DNA of 64,000 nucleotides from Ruminococcus sp. (GCF_016287535.1 NZ_JAEFAJ010000001.1:248001-312000), one strand, 5' to 3'; positions 26,690 to 35,279 are shown, counted from the first letter of the stretch. The notes: a model not told the origin generated them from the letters alone. Numbers and translations: made by a program.

Positions 26690-27649
26690 TCAGAACGCTT
26701 CATAGTCACGAACTACTTCCTTGGGATCAGACTCCATACCAAGCCTGTTAAGGAGCTCACGGGCTGCATTGTAGCCCATCTTCTTCTGTCTGTTGTTCAT
26801 GGCGGCAACTTCAAGTATGACCGCAAGATTACGTCCCGGCTTTACAGGTATGGTAAGAGAAGGGATCTTTACGCCGAGAAGGCTGACGAATTCCGTATCA
26901 ACGCCCATTCTGTCGTATACCTTTTCGGAATTCCACTGTTCGAGCTCAACAACAAGATCTATCTTCTCTGTCATCTTTACAGCACCTATACCGAAAAGAC
27001 GACGCGCATTGATTATACCGATACCGCGGAGTTCAAGAAAATGACGGATATTGTCGGGCGAGCTTCCCACAAGGCTGATATTAGATACCTTTCTGATCTC
27101 GACAGCGTCATCAGCAACAAGACGGTGACCTCTTTTAACGAGCTCGATAGCCGTTTCGCTCTTGCCGACACCGCTTTCACCTGTTATGAATACGCCTTCG
27201 CCGTATATCTCAATAAGTACGCCGTGTCTCGTAACTCTCGGTGCAAGATTAAGATTCAGAAATGCTATCAGTCCTGACATAAAGTTTGATGTGCTTTCCT
27301 TGCTTCTGAGGAGAGGTACCTCGTATTCCTTGGCAAGTTCAAGCATTTCCGCAAAATACGGAAGCTCTCTCGTGATTATAAGGGCAGGTATCCTCTGTGC
27401 GAACAGGAGCTGCAGACGCTCCTTCCTTGTTTTTTCATCGATAGTGGAGAGATACGCGAACTCCATCTTACCGATTATCTGTATGCGCTCAGGATTGAAA
27501 TACTCATAGAATCCCATGAGCTGAAGTCCGGGACGATTGACATCGTTCTCGTCGATCATTACCTCGTTGGCGTCTTTGGGTATATATATTGTCTCAAGCT
27601 TGAATTCATCAATGACGCGCTGAAGTGACACCTTAAAATTTTCTGCCAT
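26690..27649 (-). CDS. hprK: HPr kinase/phosphorylase
   Basis: The enzyme phosphorylates HPr (PtsH) on Ser46 in response to fructose 1,6-bisphosphate and removes the phosphate when inorganic phosphate is high, the central switch of carbon catabolite control in Firmicutes. The P-loop GESGVGKSE lies at about residues 156-164, and the HprK signature with EIRGIGIINARRLFG-like sequence (ELRGIGIINARRLFG) follows. Length 319 is normal. It lies between a TIM-barrel protein gene and murB. Its presence beside pfkA links the operon region to glycolytic control. Confidence 0.96.
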   Translation of the reverse strand: MAENFKVSLQRVIDEFKLETIYIPKDANEVMIDENDVNRPGLQLMGFYEYFNPERIQIIGKMEFAYLSTIDEKTRKERLQLLFAQRIPALIITRELPYFAEMLELAKEYEVPLLRSKESTSNFMSGLIAFLNLNLAPRVTRHGVLIEIYGEGVFITGESGVGKSETAIELVKRGHRLVADDAVEIRKVSNISLVGSSPDNIRHFLELRGIGIINARRLFGIGAVKMTEKIDLVVELEQWNSEKVYDRMGVDTEFVSLLGVKIPSLTIPVKPGRNLAVILEVAAMNNRQKKMGYNAARELLNRLGMESDPKEVVRDYEAF

Positions 27650-27688
27650 AACAAACTCCGTTCTCCGATCACTGACCGGGAATTATTT

Positions 27689-28891
27689 TCAGCCGATTAC
27701 GTATGAATCATATCCGCATTCGACTATCTCATCCTTTGCATCAAGCAATTCCTGTACACCTGCAGCCGAACCTGATACACGAACGGCAACATTGAATTCG
27801 TCAAGATCTTCTCCTAAAAGATCAAGCATTTTCTTTACATTTTCAGCAGGAGTGCCGCTGAACTCGTAAACCGTATCAGCAGTATAAACGCCGTAGCTTA
27901 TAGCATCAAGATCAATGTTAAGTACCACTGTATTGACCTTGAGCAGCATTGGCTGAAGAACGTCCTTTTTGCCTCTGAGAATATCGGAAGCGTTTACTTC
28001 AAGAAGCATTTTTGAATTATTGTGCATAGCCTTGTCGTACATCAGGTTTGCAGCGGAGGTAAGCGCCATATACCTGTCAGAAGCGGCATATTTGTCGCCA
28101 AGGAATTCAATGTCCGACTGCCTGAAATCCGGGAAAACGAAGTCGGAACATACTATCCTGTCGAAACCTGCCGAAGTTATCTCATCAACTATGTCGGCAT
28201 TATAGTTTACAGCTGCCTCGGAAAACGGATTCATCCACGGTCTGCCGCCTGCCTCAAGACTGTTGTCGATCCAGAGCGTTCCGTCCACATACGCAAGGTA
28301 ACTCATATTCTGGAAGTACATCGGGACCACACTGTCATCAAAGGTGCTGACAAGAGCCACCGGTTTATAGCCTGCTGAGGATATGGCGGAGGCAATATCC
28401 TTCGCCCGCATCGAACCATTGACGATACCGGAAGAAGTGGCATAATAATTATTCGTTGCATAATATATCTCACCGCCGCTGACCTTCAGGGGCACCTCGA
28501 TGTACTCGATCTTTCCGTCAGCGGGAACACGCTTCAGCGCACTCTTCAGAGTACTGCTGTCCGTAAGGTCGGCAGTATTCAGTGAAAACGCCTTGAAGCG
28601 TTCGATCACAAAAGGCGCAGCTGCCGTTGTATCCTCCTGAACGATTTGTTCGCCGTTTTCATCCGTTACGACTTCTTCCTCAAAAACAGGTGAAGTCGTA
28701 GTAACTGTATCGCCTGTTTTCTTTGAATAGTAGTTTATCAGCGGACCGGCAACACTGAAACCGATAAAAAAGATTCCGCCGACGAGAAGCAAAGTCAGAC
28801 CTATAGAAAAAGCTTTACCGACAGGACTTTTTCCGTAGTAATTCTTTTCCTTGGTCTTGTAGATCTTCCTGCCTTTATTTTTGAACTTCAT
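27689..28891 (-). CDS. Membrane-anchored TIM-barrel protein, putative glycoside hydrolase-like
   Basis: A 400-residue protein with a basic N-terminus, one membrane helix (about residues 25-50), a short acidic/Thr-rich stalk, and an extracytoplasmic domain with alternating beta strands and helices. Segments such as KPVALVSTFDD, YNADIVDEITSAGFDRIVCSD and MLLEVNASDILRG resemble the barrel of the DUF4015 / putative glycosyl hydrolase families, which I can only suggest. Possible catalytic acids (Asp in SDFVFPD, Glu in LLEVNA) cannot be assigned. It lies between the Rnf-like genes and hprK on the same strand, 34 and 39 bases apart. Confidence 0.65.
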   Translation of the reverse strand: MKFKNKGRKIYKTKEKNYYGKSPVGKAFSIGLTLLLVGGIFFIGFSVAGPLINYYSKKTGDTVTTTSPVFEEEVVTDENGEQIVQEDTTAAAPFVIERFKAFSLNTADLTDSSTLKSALKRVPADGKIEYIEVPLKVSGGEIYYATNNYYATSSGIVNGSMRAKDIASAISSAGYKPVALVSTFDDSVVPMYFQNMSYLAYVDGTLWIDNSLEAGGRPWMNPFSEAAVNYNADIVDEITSAGFDRIVCSDFVFPDFRQSDIEFLGDKYAASDRYMALTSAANLMYDKAMHNNSKMLLEVNASDILRGKKDVLQPMLLKVNTVVLNIDLDAISYGVYTADTVYEFSGTPAENVKKMLDLLGEDLDEFNVAVRVSGSAAGVQELLDAKDEIVECGYDSYVIG

Positions 28892-28925
28892 TGTTAATTG
28901 TCTCTCCTATATCAGTATATTGCGC

Positions 28926-29498
28926 TTACTTCAGCGAATATACTGCCATTGATATGATTCCGAGGTAAACAAGCATTGCAGGAAATCCCCTGAACGAAGC
29001 AGGTACCTTAGATGAATTTAGTTTACTGTACGCAGCCGTAAGCATCAAAGCCGCTATGATAAATCCGACGCCGGCTTCAAGTCCAGCGCCTGCATACTCT
29101 GCAAAGCTGTACATCAGCCCGTCCATGACAGATCTTTCATGTACTGTGAAAAGAGTTCCCATAACCGCACAGTTGAAAGCTGACACATGAACATATCTGC
29201 GCAGTTCTTCAAATCTTGAGCCGCCTAAAAAATACAAAGCCGTGAGAAGAAGAACATACAGCACTCCGATCACTGCCGTATATAAAAGCAGTCTGAGCTC
29301 AGATACAGTTGTAGGGAGCATAAGGTCGATCAGATACGCGGCAGAAGCTCCTGCGGTGGTAAAGAACGTAATTACAAAAGCTGTCGCAACAAGATTCTTT
29401 TTCCCTCCGGCAGCAATAAAGATCGTACTCGTTCCCAGCGCCTGGGAAAGAATAAGATTTGCCGCAAGCAGAGTGATAAGATCATTGACCAGAAACAT
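28926..29498 (-). CDS. RnfA-like membrane protein, Fe-S cysteine altered
   Basis: A 190-residue, six-helix membrane protein of the RnfA/RnfE/NqrD/NqrE family; the C-terminal VPASFRGFPAMLVYLG is typical of RnfA. Canonical RnfA holds two cysteines that bind an intramembrane iron-sulphur centre, in GLCPF and NCAV contexts. Here the first position reads GTSTI (Cys replaced), while FNCAVMG keeps the second. The ATG at 29498 has AAGGAG 8 bases upstream; the reading frame overlaps the end of the RnfE-like gene by 17 bases. It is the last of the D-E-A trio; RnfB, C and G are absent nearby. Confidence 0.8.
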   Translation of the reverse strand: MFLVNDLITLLAANLILSQALGTSTIFIAAGGKKNLVATAFVITFFTTAGASAAYLIDLMLPTTVSELRLLLYTAVIGVLYVLLLTALYFLGGSRFEELRRYVHVSAFNCAVMGTLFTVHERSVMDGLMYSFAEYAGAGLEAGVGFIIAALMLTAAYSKLNSSKVPASFRGFPAMLVYLGIISMAVYSLK

Positions 29499-30117
29499 CG
29501 TTATCACTCCTTACTTCATTGCTTTCATTCCTGAAAAAGCTTCTTATCCAGCGGTACGCTCCGCACATAAGACCAAGGAATATGAATCCACCGAAGGGCT
29601 TTGAAAGACCGTCGATCAGAGTATTTATATCAACGATCCTGTTGTTTATCGTACCATATGCAAGAAGCTCACGGAGCAGTCCCGTGATCAGCATAACAGC
29701 GTCAAAGCCGAGTATGCAGAAGAAAAGCGATACGATCATATCGGCTTTCTTCATGCGGAAGAACTTCGCCTCGGTCTGCAGGACAATAAGCGAATTGACC
29801 GCTATAAGCGGAAAAAATATTCCTATCCTCGATATCGAATCAGGGTAGATAACACTTGCGGTAAGTCTGACAGGAATGTATACAACAGCCGATATTACCG
29901 CATATATTATGATCTTAACGGTATAAGGCAGCTTTGACGGAACAAATGAAGAAATAAGCACTGAAATAAAGGTTATCGCAGAAAAGGCATAGATCAGCGC
30001 CCATGCATTTTTCAATGTATCGCCGCATACAATGACAGGCGATATAACCATAAGTCCGGACAGGACTATGTTTTCTCCGAGGATGCCGCCCATAAGAGCT
30101 TTTTTGTGTTTATTCAC
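29482..30117 (-). CDS. RnfE-like membrane protein lacking both Fe-S cysteines
   Basis: A 211-residue membrane protein aligning along its length with RnfE/RsxE (KALMGGILGENIVLSGLM; IGIFFPLIAVNSLIVLQTEA; GLLRELLAYGT). Canonical RnfE has Cys in GLCPxLAVT and in the TNCxxxGRAEA segment. Here these read VISPVIVCG and VNSLIVLQTEA, so both ligand cysteines appear replaced by Ser; a different Cys lies five residues downstream of the first site. It overlaps the RnfD-like gene by 8 bases and the RnfA-like gene by 26 bases of open frame. Electron transfer through this subunit as in standard Rnf therefore looks doubtful. Confidence 0.8.
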   Translation of the reverse strand: MNKHKKALMGGILGENIVLSGLMVISPVIVCGDTLKNAWALIYAFSAITFISVLISSFVPSKLPYTVKIIIYAVISAVVYIPVRLTASVIYPDSISRIGIFFPLIAVNSLIVLQTEAKFFRMKKADMIVSLFFCILGFDAVMLITGLLRELLAYGTINNRIVDINTLIDGLSKPFGGFIFLGLMCGAYRWIRSFFRNESNEVRSDNDVSGQ

Positions 30118-31096
30118 TCAGTGCGCCCTCCTCTTCTGTCTGACATGATATAAGACCGCGGCCTGTCTCATACTCCATTGCCGCTGTCTCTATCTTATTC
30201 TCAAGGTTCCTGAAGCCGAGCGCAACGGGAGTAAACAGAACGGAAACTATCACTATAGCGTTCTCCTTTGCGCCTGTAAGCACAAGGATATATGATACGA
30301 CTCCCACAAACAAGCCATAGAAAAACGCATAATAATCACGCTTCGGGGCTATCCTGACATCAGAAATGATGTATACAGCAGCAAAAAGGACCATATTCGT
30401 AACAAGCGAATATTTGAGGGAATCGGTGCGCGATTGTACAGCAGGCGTAACAACAGCGAGAAAACCTGTGCCGAAGATCGTTCCTATAAACGCTCCTGCA
30501 GAGATACTGCGCCTGAATATAAGCACTCCCGCCGCAACCGCGAGGAGAAGAATGCTTACCGCCCCCGACGGACCGCTGAAATTACCGAGAAGTATCTCAA
30601 AATCCGAGTGTTTGAACACACCTGTAAAATTGAACGTGTGGGAAGCAGAGTTCACAAGTGCGGAAGGGGCTTCAAAAACGCCCGTTTTGACGTGCGGCTC
30701 CGTAAACTGCAGCAGCTTTCGCCCCCACGATGTGAGAACAAAAACATATCCGGCTGCCGCAGGAGAAAAAATCATATTAAGACGCCCGCCGAATATATTC
30801 TTTGCAGCGACAACAGCAAATACCACAGCTATAAAAGCGATCTTAAAATCCATGACTGCCGGAAACATAAGTGCCAGTATCAGCGCATCCGACGTACAGG
30901 TAAGGTCATCTGCCGAAAACTTACGCTTCATCAGTCTTAAAGAGACAAGCTCGGCAAAGACCGCAGCTGCGATACATACACCCGCAAGAACAACAGAACG
31001 TATACCGTAATAGAAGTAAGACATCAGTTCAAGCGTGAGGAGAGTGAGCATTATATCGAGCCAGATAAGACGTTCTTTTCTTGCTTTCTTCAGCAT
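30110..31096 (-). CDS. RnfD-like membrane protein, flavin site not conserved
   Basis: A 328-residue membrane protein of the RnfD/NqrB family. The DALILALMFP and NIFGGRLNMIFSPAAAGYV segments and the LLGNFSGPSGAVS block match RnfD. Canonical RnfD carries FMN on the Thr of an S-G-A-T motif about 30 residues before the last block; the aligned place here reads NSASH, with Ser at the acceptor position. Its ATG overlaps the rpe stop, so it is translated after the pentose-phosphate epimerase. It is the first gene of the Rnf-like trio. Loss of flavin attachment is inferred from one-by-one alignment from memory. Confidence 0.75.
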   Translation of the reverse strand: MLKKARKERLIWLDIMLTLLTLELMSYFYYGIRSVVLAGVCIAAAVFAELVSLRLMKRKFSADDLTCTSDALILALMFPAVMDFKIAFIAVVFAVVAAKNIFGGRLNMIFSPAAAGYVFVLTSWGRKLLQFTEPHVKTGVFEAPSALVNSASHTFNFTGVFKHSDFEILLGNFSGPSGAVSILLLAVAAGVLIFRRSISAGAFIGTIFGTGFLAVVTPAVQSRTDSLKYSLVTNMVLFAAVYIISDVRIAPKRDYYAFFYGLFVGVVSYILVLTGAKENAIVIVSVLFTPVALGFRNLENKIETAAMEYETGRGLISCQTEEEGALSE

Positions 31097-31749
31097 ATCA
31101 TATCTTCCTTCAGAGCATTTGCAGCTGCAGCCATATCCGCAGCATGGAAAAGATAGCTTCCCGACACAAGAACATTTGCTCCTGCCCTGCGGACAACAGC
31201 GGCTGTCTCACTGTTAATGCCTCCGTCAACTTCAACATTCACATCAAGTCCCATTTCGGTTATCTTTGACCTGATGCTTCTTATCTTGTCAACAGTCTCC
31301 GGAATAAAGCTCTGTCCGCCGAATCCGGGTTCCACAGTCATTACAAGCACCATATCAAGATAGGGCAGGAGGTCAAATACAGTCTCCGCAGGTGTCGCAG
31401 GCTTCAGCGCGACAGCAGGACTGACACCGCAACTCCTTATGGCTTTGAGCGTCTCGGCAGGATCGCTGTCACTCTCAACATGGAATGATATTATATCCGC
31501 TCCTGCTTCGGCAAAGCGCTTTATATACTTTGCAGGTTCCTTTATCATAAGATGTACATCAAGAGTTATGTCAGACTGTTTCCTGACCTGCTGAAGTATC
31601 GGCAGACCAAAAGTAATATTATTAACAAAAATACCGTCCATAACATCAAAATGCAGCATTTCGATGCCGCTGTTTTTGAGTTTGAGTACCTCACTGCCCA
31701 GATTGAGCATATCGGCACTTAAAACAGACGCCGAAACATAATTTTTCAA
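31090..31749 (-). CDS. rpe: Ribulose-phosphate 3-epimerase
   Basis: The enzyme interconverts ribulose 5-phosphate and xylulose 5-phosphate in the pentose phosphate pathway. The TIM barrel shows the VSASVLSADMLNLG start, the metal-binding HFDVMDGIFV and LDVHLMI segments, the MTVEPGFGGQSF block and the phosphate-binding VDGGI. Length 219 is normal. The start is TTG at 31749, with AGAAGTGAT upstream. It leads a minus-strand operon with the Rnf-like genes. In many Firmicutes rpe follows rsgA; that arrangement is not seen here. Confidence 0.94.
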   Translation of the reverse strand: MKNYVSASVLSADMLNLGSEVLKLKNSGIEMLHFDVMDGIFVNNITFGLPILQQVRKQSDITLDVHLMIKEPAKYIKRFAEAGADIISFHVESDSDPAETLKAIRSCGVSPAVALKPATPAETVFDLLPYLDMVLVMTVEPGFGGQSFIPETVDKIRSIRSKITEMGLDVNVEVDGGINSETAAVVRRAGANVLVSGSYLFHAADMAAAANALKEDMIC

Positions 31750-31820
31750 TCTATCACTTCTTCCGAATTCATTCGCTTTTTTGAAAGCAATAACTTATCT
31801 TTAAAAATCCATACACTATT

Positions 31821-31849
31821 ATTATATAATATTTATTCGTGAACGTCAA
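31821..31849 (-). promoter_or_regulatory. Promoter of the rpe/Rnf-like operon
   Basis: Minus strand TTGACG, 17 bases, TATAAT, 72 bases before the rpe start codon. Short gaps and overlaps downstream suggest transcription at least through the Rnf-like genes. Confidence 0.75.
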
Positions 31850-31965
31850 TATGAAGTCTTATTTTTTTATATAATTTTTCAGCTCAGGCAGCTAAGTTAA
31901 ATATATTTCTTTTTAATATTGTCCATGCACAAACTCATAATGTTATACTGAACGGAGGTAATCAT

Positions 31966-32649
31966 ATGTTTTTTGAACTTCTCAGGAACCTTTTCTTTTT
32001 TGCGCTCCATATCGAAAATCCTTCTGTTTTCCCTAAACCTCTTTCCAAAAAGGATGAAGAGGAATGCTTCAGCAGAATGAAGACTGGCGATACTGCAGCT
32101 CGCAGCAGGCTTATAGAGCATAATCTCCGGCTTGTTGCTCACATTGTAAAAAAATACGCCGTAACTGCTGACGAACAGGATGATCTTATATCCGTCGGAA
32201 CTATCGGGCTTATAAAAGCTGTTTCCTCCTTCGACTGTTCCAAAGGTGCAAAGTTTGCAACTTACGCAAGCCGATGCATTGAAAACGAAATACTCATGCA
32301 GTTCAGAGCATCAAAAAAATCAGCCGGCGATATCTACATAAGCGAACCTGTTGAAACTGATAAGGACGGCAATTCACTCACTCTTATGGATATTATTGAC
32401 GACGGGGCAGACATACACGAACAGGTTGATATGCTTATACGTTCAAGACAGCTGTACTCTTTTCTCAGGCAGTGCCTTGATGAACGGAGCTTTGAAATAA
32501 TAGTCTACAGATACGGTCTGTACGGAACATCTCCGCATACCCAGAACGAAACAGCCGCAAAACTCGGCATATCGCGTTCATATGTTTCAAGGCTCGAAAA
32601 GAAGGCTATCAGCGACCTGAAAAAAATGTTCGATGATTCAGAGCTCTGA
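31966..32649 (+). CDS. sigK: RNA polymerase sporulation sigma factor, sigma-K type
   Basis: A 227-residue sigma-70 family factor closest to sigma-K, the late mother-cell sporulation factor. A hydrophobic N-terminal stretch (FFELLRNLFFFALHI) precedes the sigma domains and resembles the pro-sequence removed by the SpoIVFB protease. Region 2 is LIEHNLRLVAHIVKKY to DLISVGTIGLIKAV; region 4 ends with ETAAKLGISRSYVSRLEKKA. The gene is continuous, not split by a skin-like element. ACGGAGG precedes the ATG. An ATATT at 31914-31920 and CATAATG near 31936 loosely resemble a sigma-E promoter; this is weak. Confidence 0.88.
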   Translation: MFFELLRNLFFFALHIENPSVFPKPLSKKDEEECFSRMKTGDTAARSRLIEHNLRLVAHIVKKYAVTADEQDDLISVGTIGLIKAVSSFDCSKGAKFATYASRCIENEILMQFRASKKSAGDIYISEPVETDKDGNSLTLMDIIDDGADIHEQVDMLIRSRQLYSFLRQCLDERSFEIIVYRYGLYGTSPHTQNETAAKLGISRSYVSRLEKKAISDLKKMFDDSEL

Positions 32650-32664
32650 TAAATCAAATATCAT

Positions 32665-32693
32665 TTGAATTCACCCTTCTGCTATGTTATAAT
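32665..32693 (+). promoter_or_regulatory. Promoter of the HD-domain hydrolase gene
   Basis: TTGAAT, 17 bases, TATAAT with TG one base upstream (extended -10). It starts shortly after the sigK stop, so the next gene is expressed apart from sigK. Confidence 0.75.
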
Positions 32694-32724
32694 AATATAA
32701 AAAGCAGATAAGGAGCGCATATCC

Positions 32725-33168
32725 ATGATCTACACCGACCTTACACGCAAAGCTATGAAGCTCGCCTATGACGCACATCACGGACAGCTTGACAAAAGCG
32801 GTGTTCCGTATATCTTCCACCCATTTCATCTTGCTGAGCAGATGAACGATGAGTATACGACCTGCGCAGCTCTGCTGCATGACGTCGTCGAGGATACGGA
32901 CGTAACACTAAAGGAGCTTGAAGCCATATTCCCTTCTGAGGTAACAGAAGCGGTAAAGCTGCTGACTCACAGCAAAAACACGGATTATTTCGACTATGTA
33001 AGGGAAATTGGTACAAACAGAATAGCAAAAGCCGTAAAGCTCGCGGATCTCAGGCATAACTCCGACATGAGCCGTCTTGGCGGAACAGAACCTGCAGAGT
33101 CCGCTGAAACCGCAAAACGTCTCGAAAAATATGCCGCTGCTATAACGCTCCTGTCGGAAGGAAAATAA
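32725..33168 (+). CDS. HD-domain hydrolase, SpoT/MESH1-like
   Basis: A 147-residue HD-domain protein with the metal-binding motifs of the RelA/SpoT hydrolase domain: His in AYDAHHGQLDKSG, the HD pair in ALLHDVVEDT, and Asp in KLADLRHNSDMS. No synthetase, TGS or ACT domain follows, so it looks like a free-standing small alarmone hydrolase, which would remove pyrophosphate from (p)ppGpp. Other HD phosphohydrolase substrates are possible. It is alone between two promoters, downstream of sigK. AAGGAGC precedes the ATG. Confidence 0.82.
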   Translation: MIYTDLTRKAMKLAYDAHHGQLDKSGVPYIFHPFHLAEQMNDEYTTCAALLHDVVEDTDVTLKELEAIFPSEVTEAVKLLTHSKNTDYFDYVREIGTNRIAKAVKLADLRHNSDMSRLGGTEPAESAETAKRLEKYAAAITLLSEGK

Positions 33169-33212
33169 AAAAATGCACGATATTTTTCGTCACTGATTGT
33201 ACAATTTGCATG

Positions 33213-33241
33213 GTGACAACTTTGACGAAATATGTTATAAT
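33213..33241 (+). promoter_or_regulatory. Promoter of the dnaD/dnaI-like operon
   Basis: GTGACA, 17 bases, TATAAT with TG one base upstream (extended -10), 33 bases before the TTG start of the dnaD-like gene. A TTGACG 8 bases before the same -10 is too close to serve. Confidence 0.65.
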
Positions 33242-33274
33242 GATTCTTGCAGTATTTTTACGGAGGTGTCTTTT

Positions 33275-34258
33275 TTGGAATTCAAGGTAAACTGCGGAAT
33301 ATGGGGAGCCATGTTCGGCGTTCCCGGTATTGTTGCGGAAAATTTTCTTAAACTCGCCACCGGCGGACAAATAAAGGTGCTTCTGTATCTGCTGAGATAT
33401 TCGGGAAAGATGTGTTCACTTGACGAGATATCGTCCAATACGGGCGTTGGTCCCGATGAAGTTGAAGAGGCTATTCTTTTCTGGCAGCAGGCAAACGTCC
33501 TCAGTCCTCAGAACAGCCCGGATACCTTACAGGTAAGACCGCTGATGTCAAATCCTCAGCCCCCCGAAGTCACAGCAGAACCTGTTCAGAATATTTCCAG
33601 TGCTGTTCCTGACCATAAGTCCAATTACAGCAGCTCGGAAATAGCTGCTATTATGAAGGACTCGCAGGATATAAGAGAGCTTTTCAAGATCTCCGAAGGT
33701 ATACTCGGAACTCTCAAAAACGGACAGATGAACTCAATAATCTGGATGTACGACCACCTCGGCTTAAAAAAGGAAGTCATCATCACCCTGCTCACCTACT
33801 GCGCTTCAATCGAAAAGACCAATACGGCTTATTTTGAAAAGGTCGCTGCCGACTGGGCGGAAAATGATATCAACAGCATGGCTGCTGCTCAGGAGGAAAT
33901 AGAACGTCTGAGCGCTTCGAGAGACTACATAGCAGGTATAATGAAGTGCTTCGAGATGACACGCCGTCCCACATCAAAACAAGCTGAATTCATTCAGCAG
34001 TGGAAAAATGCCGGATTTGATCTTGAGCTCATACACTATGCCTACGAAAAAACTATTGAACAGATAAACAAACTTAGCTTCGACTATATAAACAAGATCC
34101 TTGTATCATGGAACGACAGCGGTTTCAGGACCGCCAAGGATGTAAAGGCTGCAGAAACAAATTTCAGGAAGAAAAAGAAAAACTCTTCTTCCGGAAACGG
34201 AAACGGCGATTCTGACATTGAGGAATACAAGTCCGTTATAAACAAATTCCTGTATTAA
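33275..34258 (+). CDS. DnaD domain protein
   Basis: A 327-residue DnaD-family protein, involved in loading the replicative helicase in Firmicutes. The N-terminal winged-helix part includes KLATGGQIKVLLYLLRYSGK and the LDEISSNTGV segment; a variable linker follows. Two DnaD/DnaB2 helical domains lie at about 150-230 (SEGILGTLKNGQMNSIIWMY) and 235-310, the second ending with YINKILVSWNDSGF. The TTG at 33275 has GGAGG 8 bases upstream; upstream codons in frame fall on the promoter. It is followed 10 bases later by a DnaC/DnaI-like ATPase, the usual pairing. Confidence 0.88.
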   Translation: MEFKVNCGIWGAMFGVPGIVAENFLKLATGGQIKVLLYLLRYSGKMCSLDEISSNTGVGPDEVEEAILFWQQANVLSPQNSPDTLQVRPLMSNPQPPEVTAEPVQNISSAVPDHKSNYSSSEIAAIMKDSQDIRELFKISEGILGTLKNGQMNSIIWMYDHLGLKKEVIITLLTYCASIEKTNTAYFEKVAADWAENDINSMAAAQEEIERLSASRDYIAGIMKCFEMTRRPTSKQAEFIQQWKNAGFDLELIHYAYEKTIEQINKLSFDYINKILVSWNDSGFRTAKDVKAAETNFRKKKKNSSSGNGNGDSDIEEYKSVINKFLY

Positions 34259-34268
34259 GGAGGTCAAA

Positions 34269-35231
34269 ATGGACAGCGAGATTTTCGAGAAGGCGCAGTC
34301 TATAATAAATAACAGACGTATCAGGGCTGAAAGCGAAAATGAAGCACGTATACGCGATGTCAATGATAAGATACCTCAGATACGCGAAATAAACGAGGTC
34401 CTTTTCAACACAGGAAAGGAGCTCATATCCATAATATCCAACGGAAAAGGCAAGGACGTGTCACAGAAGATAGAGCAGCTGAAACAGTACAATCTCGGCG
34501 CACAGGCAATGTCAAGAAAGATACTGAAGGAACACGGATATCCAGAGGATTACCTTGATATGCATTATACCTGCCCGAAATGCTGTGACAGAGGCTATAA
34601 CGGCAGTAACTTCTGCGACTGCTTAAAAACTCTCTGCGGAAAGCTCGCCGCAGATGAACTCAACAAGAATTCACAGCTCAAACTTTCAAGCTTTGACAGC
34701 TTCTCCCTCTCCTATTATTCCGGAGAAAACTATCAGGCTATGAAGAATATCCTTGAATACACGAAGCAGTATGCCGCAACTTTCTCGGAGAACTCAAAAA
34801 GCATTCTTATGTTCGGTCATACAGGTCTCGGAAAGACCCACCTTTCCCTTGCTATCGCAAAAACAGTGCTTGAAAAGGGCTACGGTGTCATATATGACTC
34901 TGCAATAAATATACTCAGGAATATTGAAAAGGAACATTTCAGCTATGAGCATTCGTCTGAAATGATAGACCTTGTTATGAATACCGACCTGCTCATACTT
35001 GACGATATCGGCACAGAATATGAGTCTCCTTTTTACAACGCTACGATATACAATATCATAAATACCCGTCTCAACTGCGGAAAGCCTTCGATCATAAGCA
35101 CAAATCTTGATTTTGAAGGAATTTCAAGACGTTATGATAAACGTGTTATGTCAAGGATAGTTTCCATGTATTCCTGTCTTGAATTCAGGGGCGAGGATGT
35201 CAGGCTCCAGAAAAGAAAAAACAACGCATAA
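34269..35231 (+). CDS. DnaC/DnaI-like helicase loader ATPase
   Basis: A 320-residue AAA+ ATPase of the DnaC/DnaI type, which loads DnaB-type helicase onto DNA. The N-terminal half contains a zinc-binding set of cysteines (CPKCCDRGYNGSNFCDC) and the C-terminal half the P-loop GHTGLGKTH, Walker B LLILDDIGTE and sensor STNLDFEGI. AAGGAGG precedes the ATG. Placed directly behind dnaD, as in many Clostridia, it probably acts in replication restart or initiation. A strong terminator follows. Confidence 0.9.
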   Translation: MDSEIFEKAQSIINNRRIRAESENEARIRDVNDKIPQIREINEVLFNTGKELISIISNGKGKDVSQKIEQLKQYNLGAQAMSRKILKEHGYPEDYLDMHYTCPKCCDRGYNGSNFCDCLKTLCGKLAADELNKNSQLKLSSFDSFSLSYYSGENYQAMKNILEYTKQYAATFSENSKSILMFGHTGLGKTHLSLAIAKTVLEKGYGVIYDSAINILRNIEKEHFSYEHSSEMIDLVMNTDLLILDDIGTEYESPFYNATIYNIINTRLNCGKPSIISTNLDFEGISRRYDKRVMSRIVSMYSCLEFRGEDVRLQKRKNNA

Positions 35232-35237
35232 AAGTTC

Positions 35238-35279
35238 AGCTCCCGGAAGCATTTTCAAACAGCTTCCGGGAGCTTTTTC
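35238..35279 (+). terminator. Terminator of the dnaD/dnaI-like operon
   Basis: A perfect 13-bp stem AGCTCCCGGAAGC with GCTTCCGGGAGCT (35238-35250 and 35262-35274), 11-base loop, then TTTTT. Confidence 0.9.

Noticed and set aside
28926..31096. A functional Rnf electron-transport complex
   Set aside because: RnfB, RnfC and RnfG are missing nearby and the expected Cys and flavin-site residues are mostly replaced.
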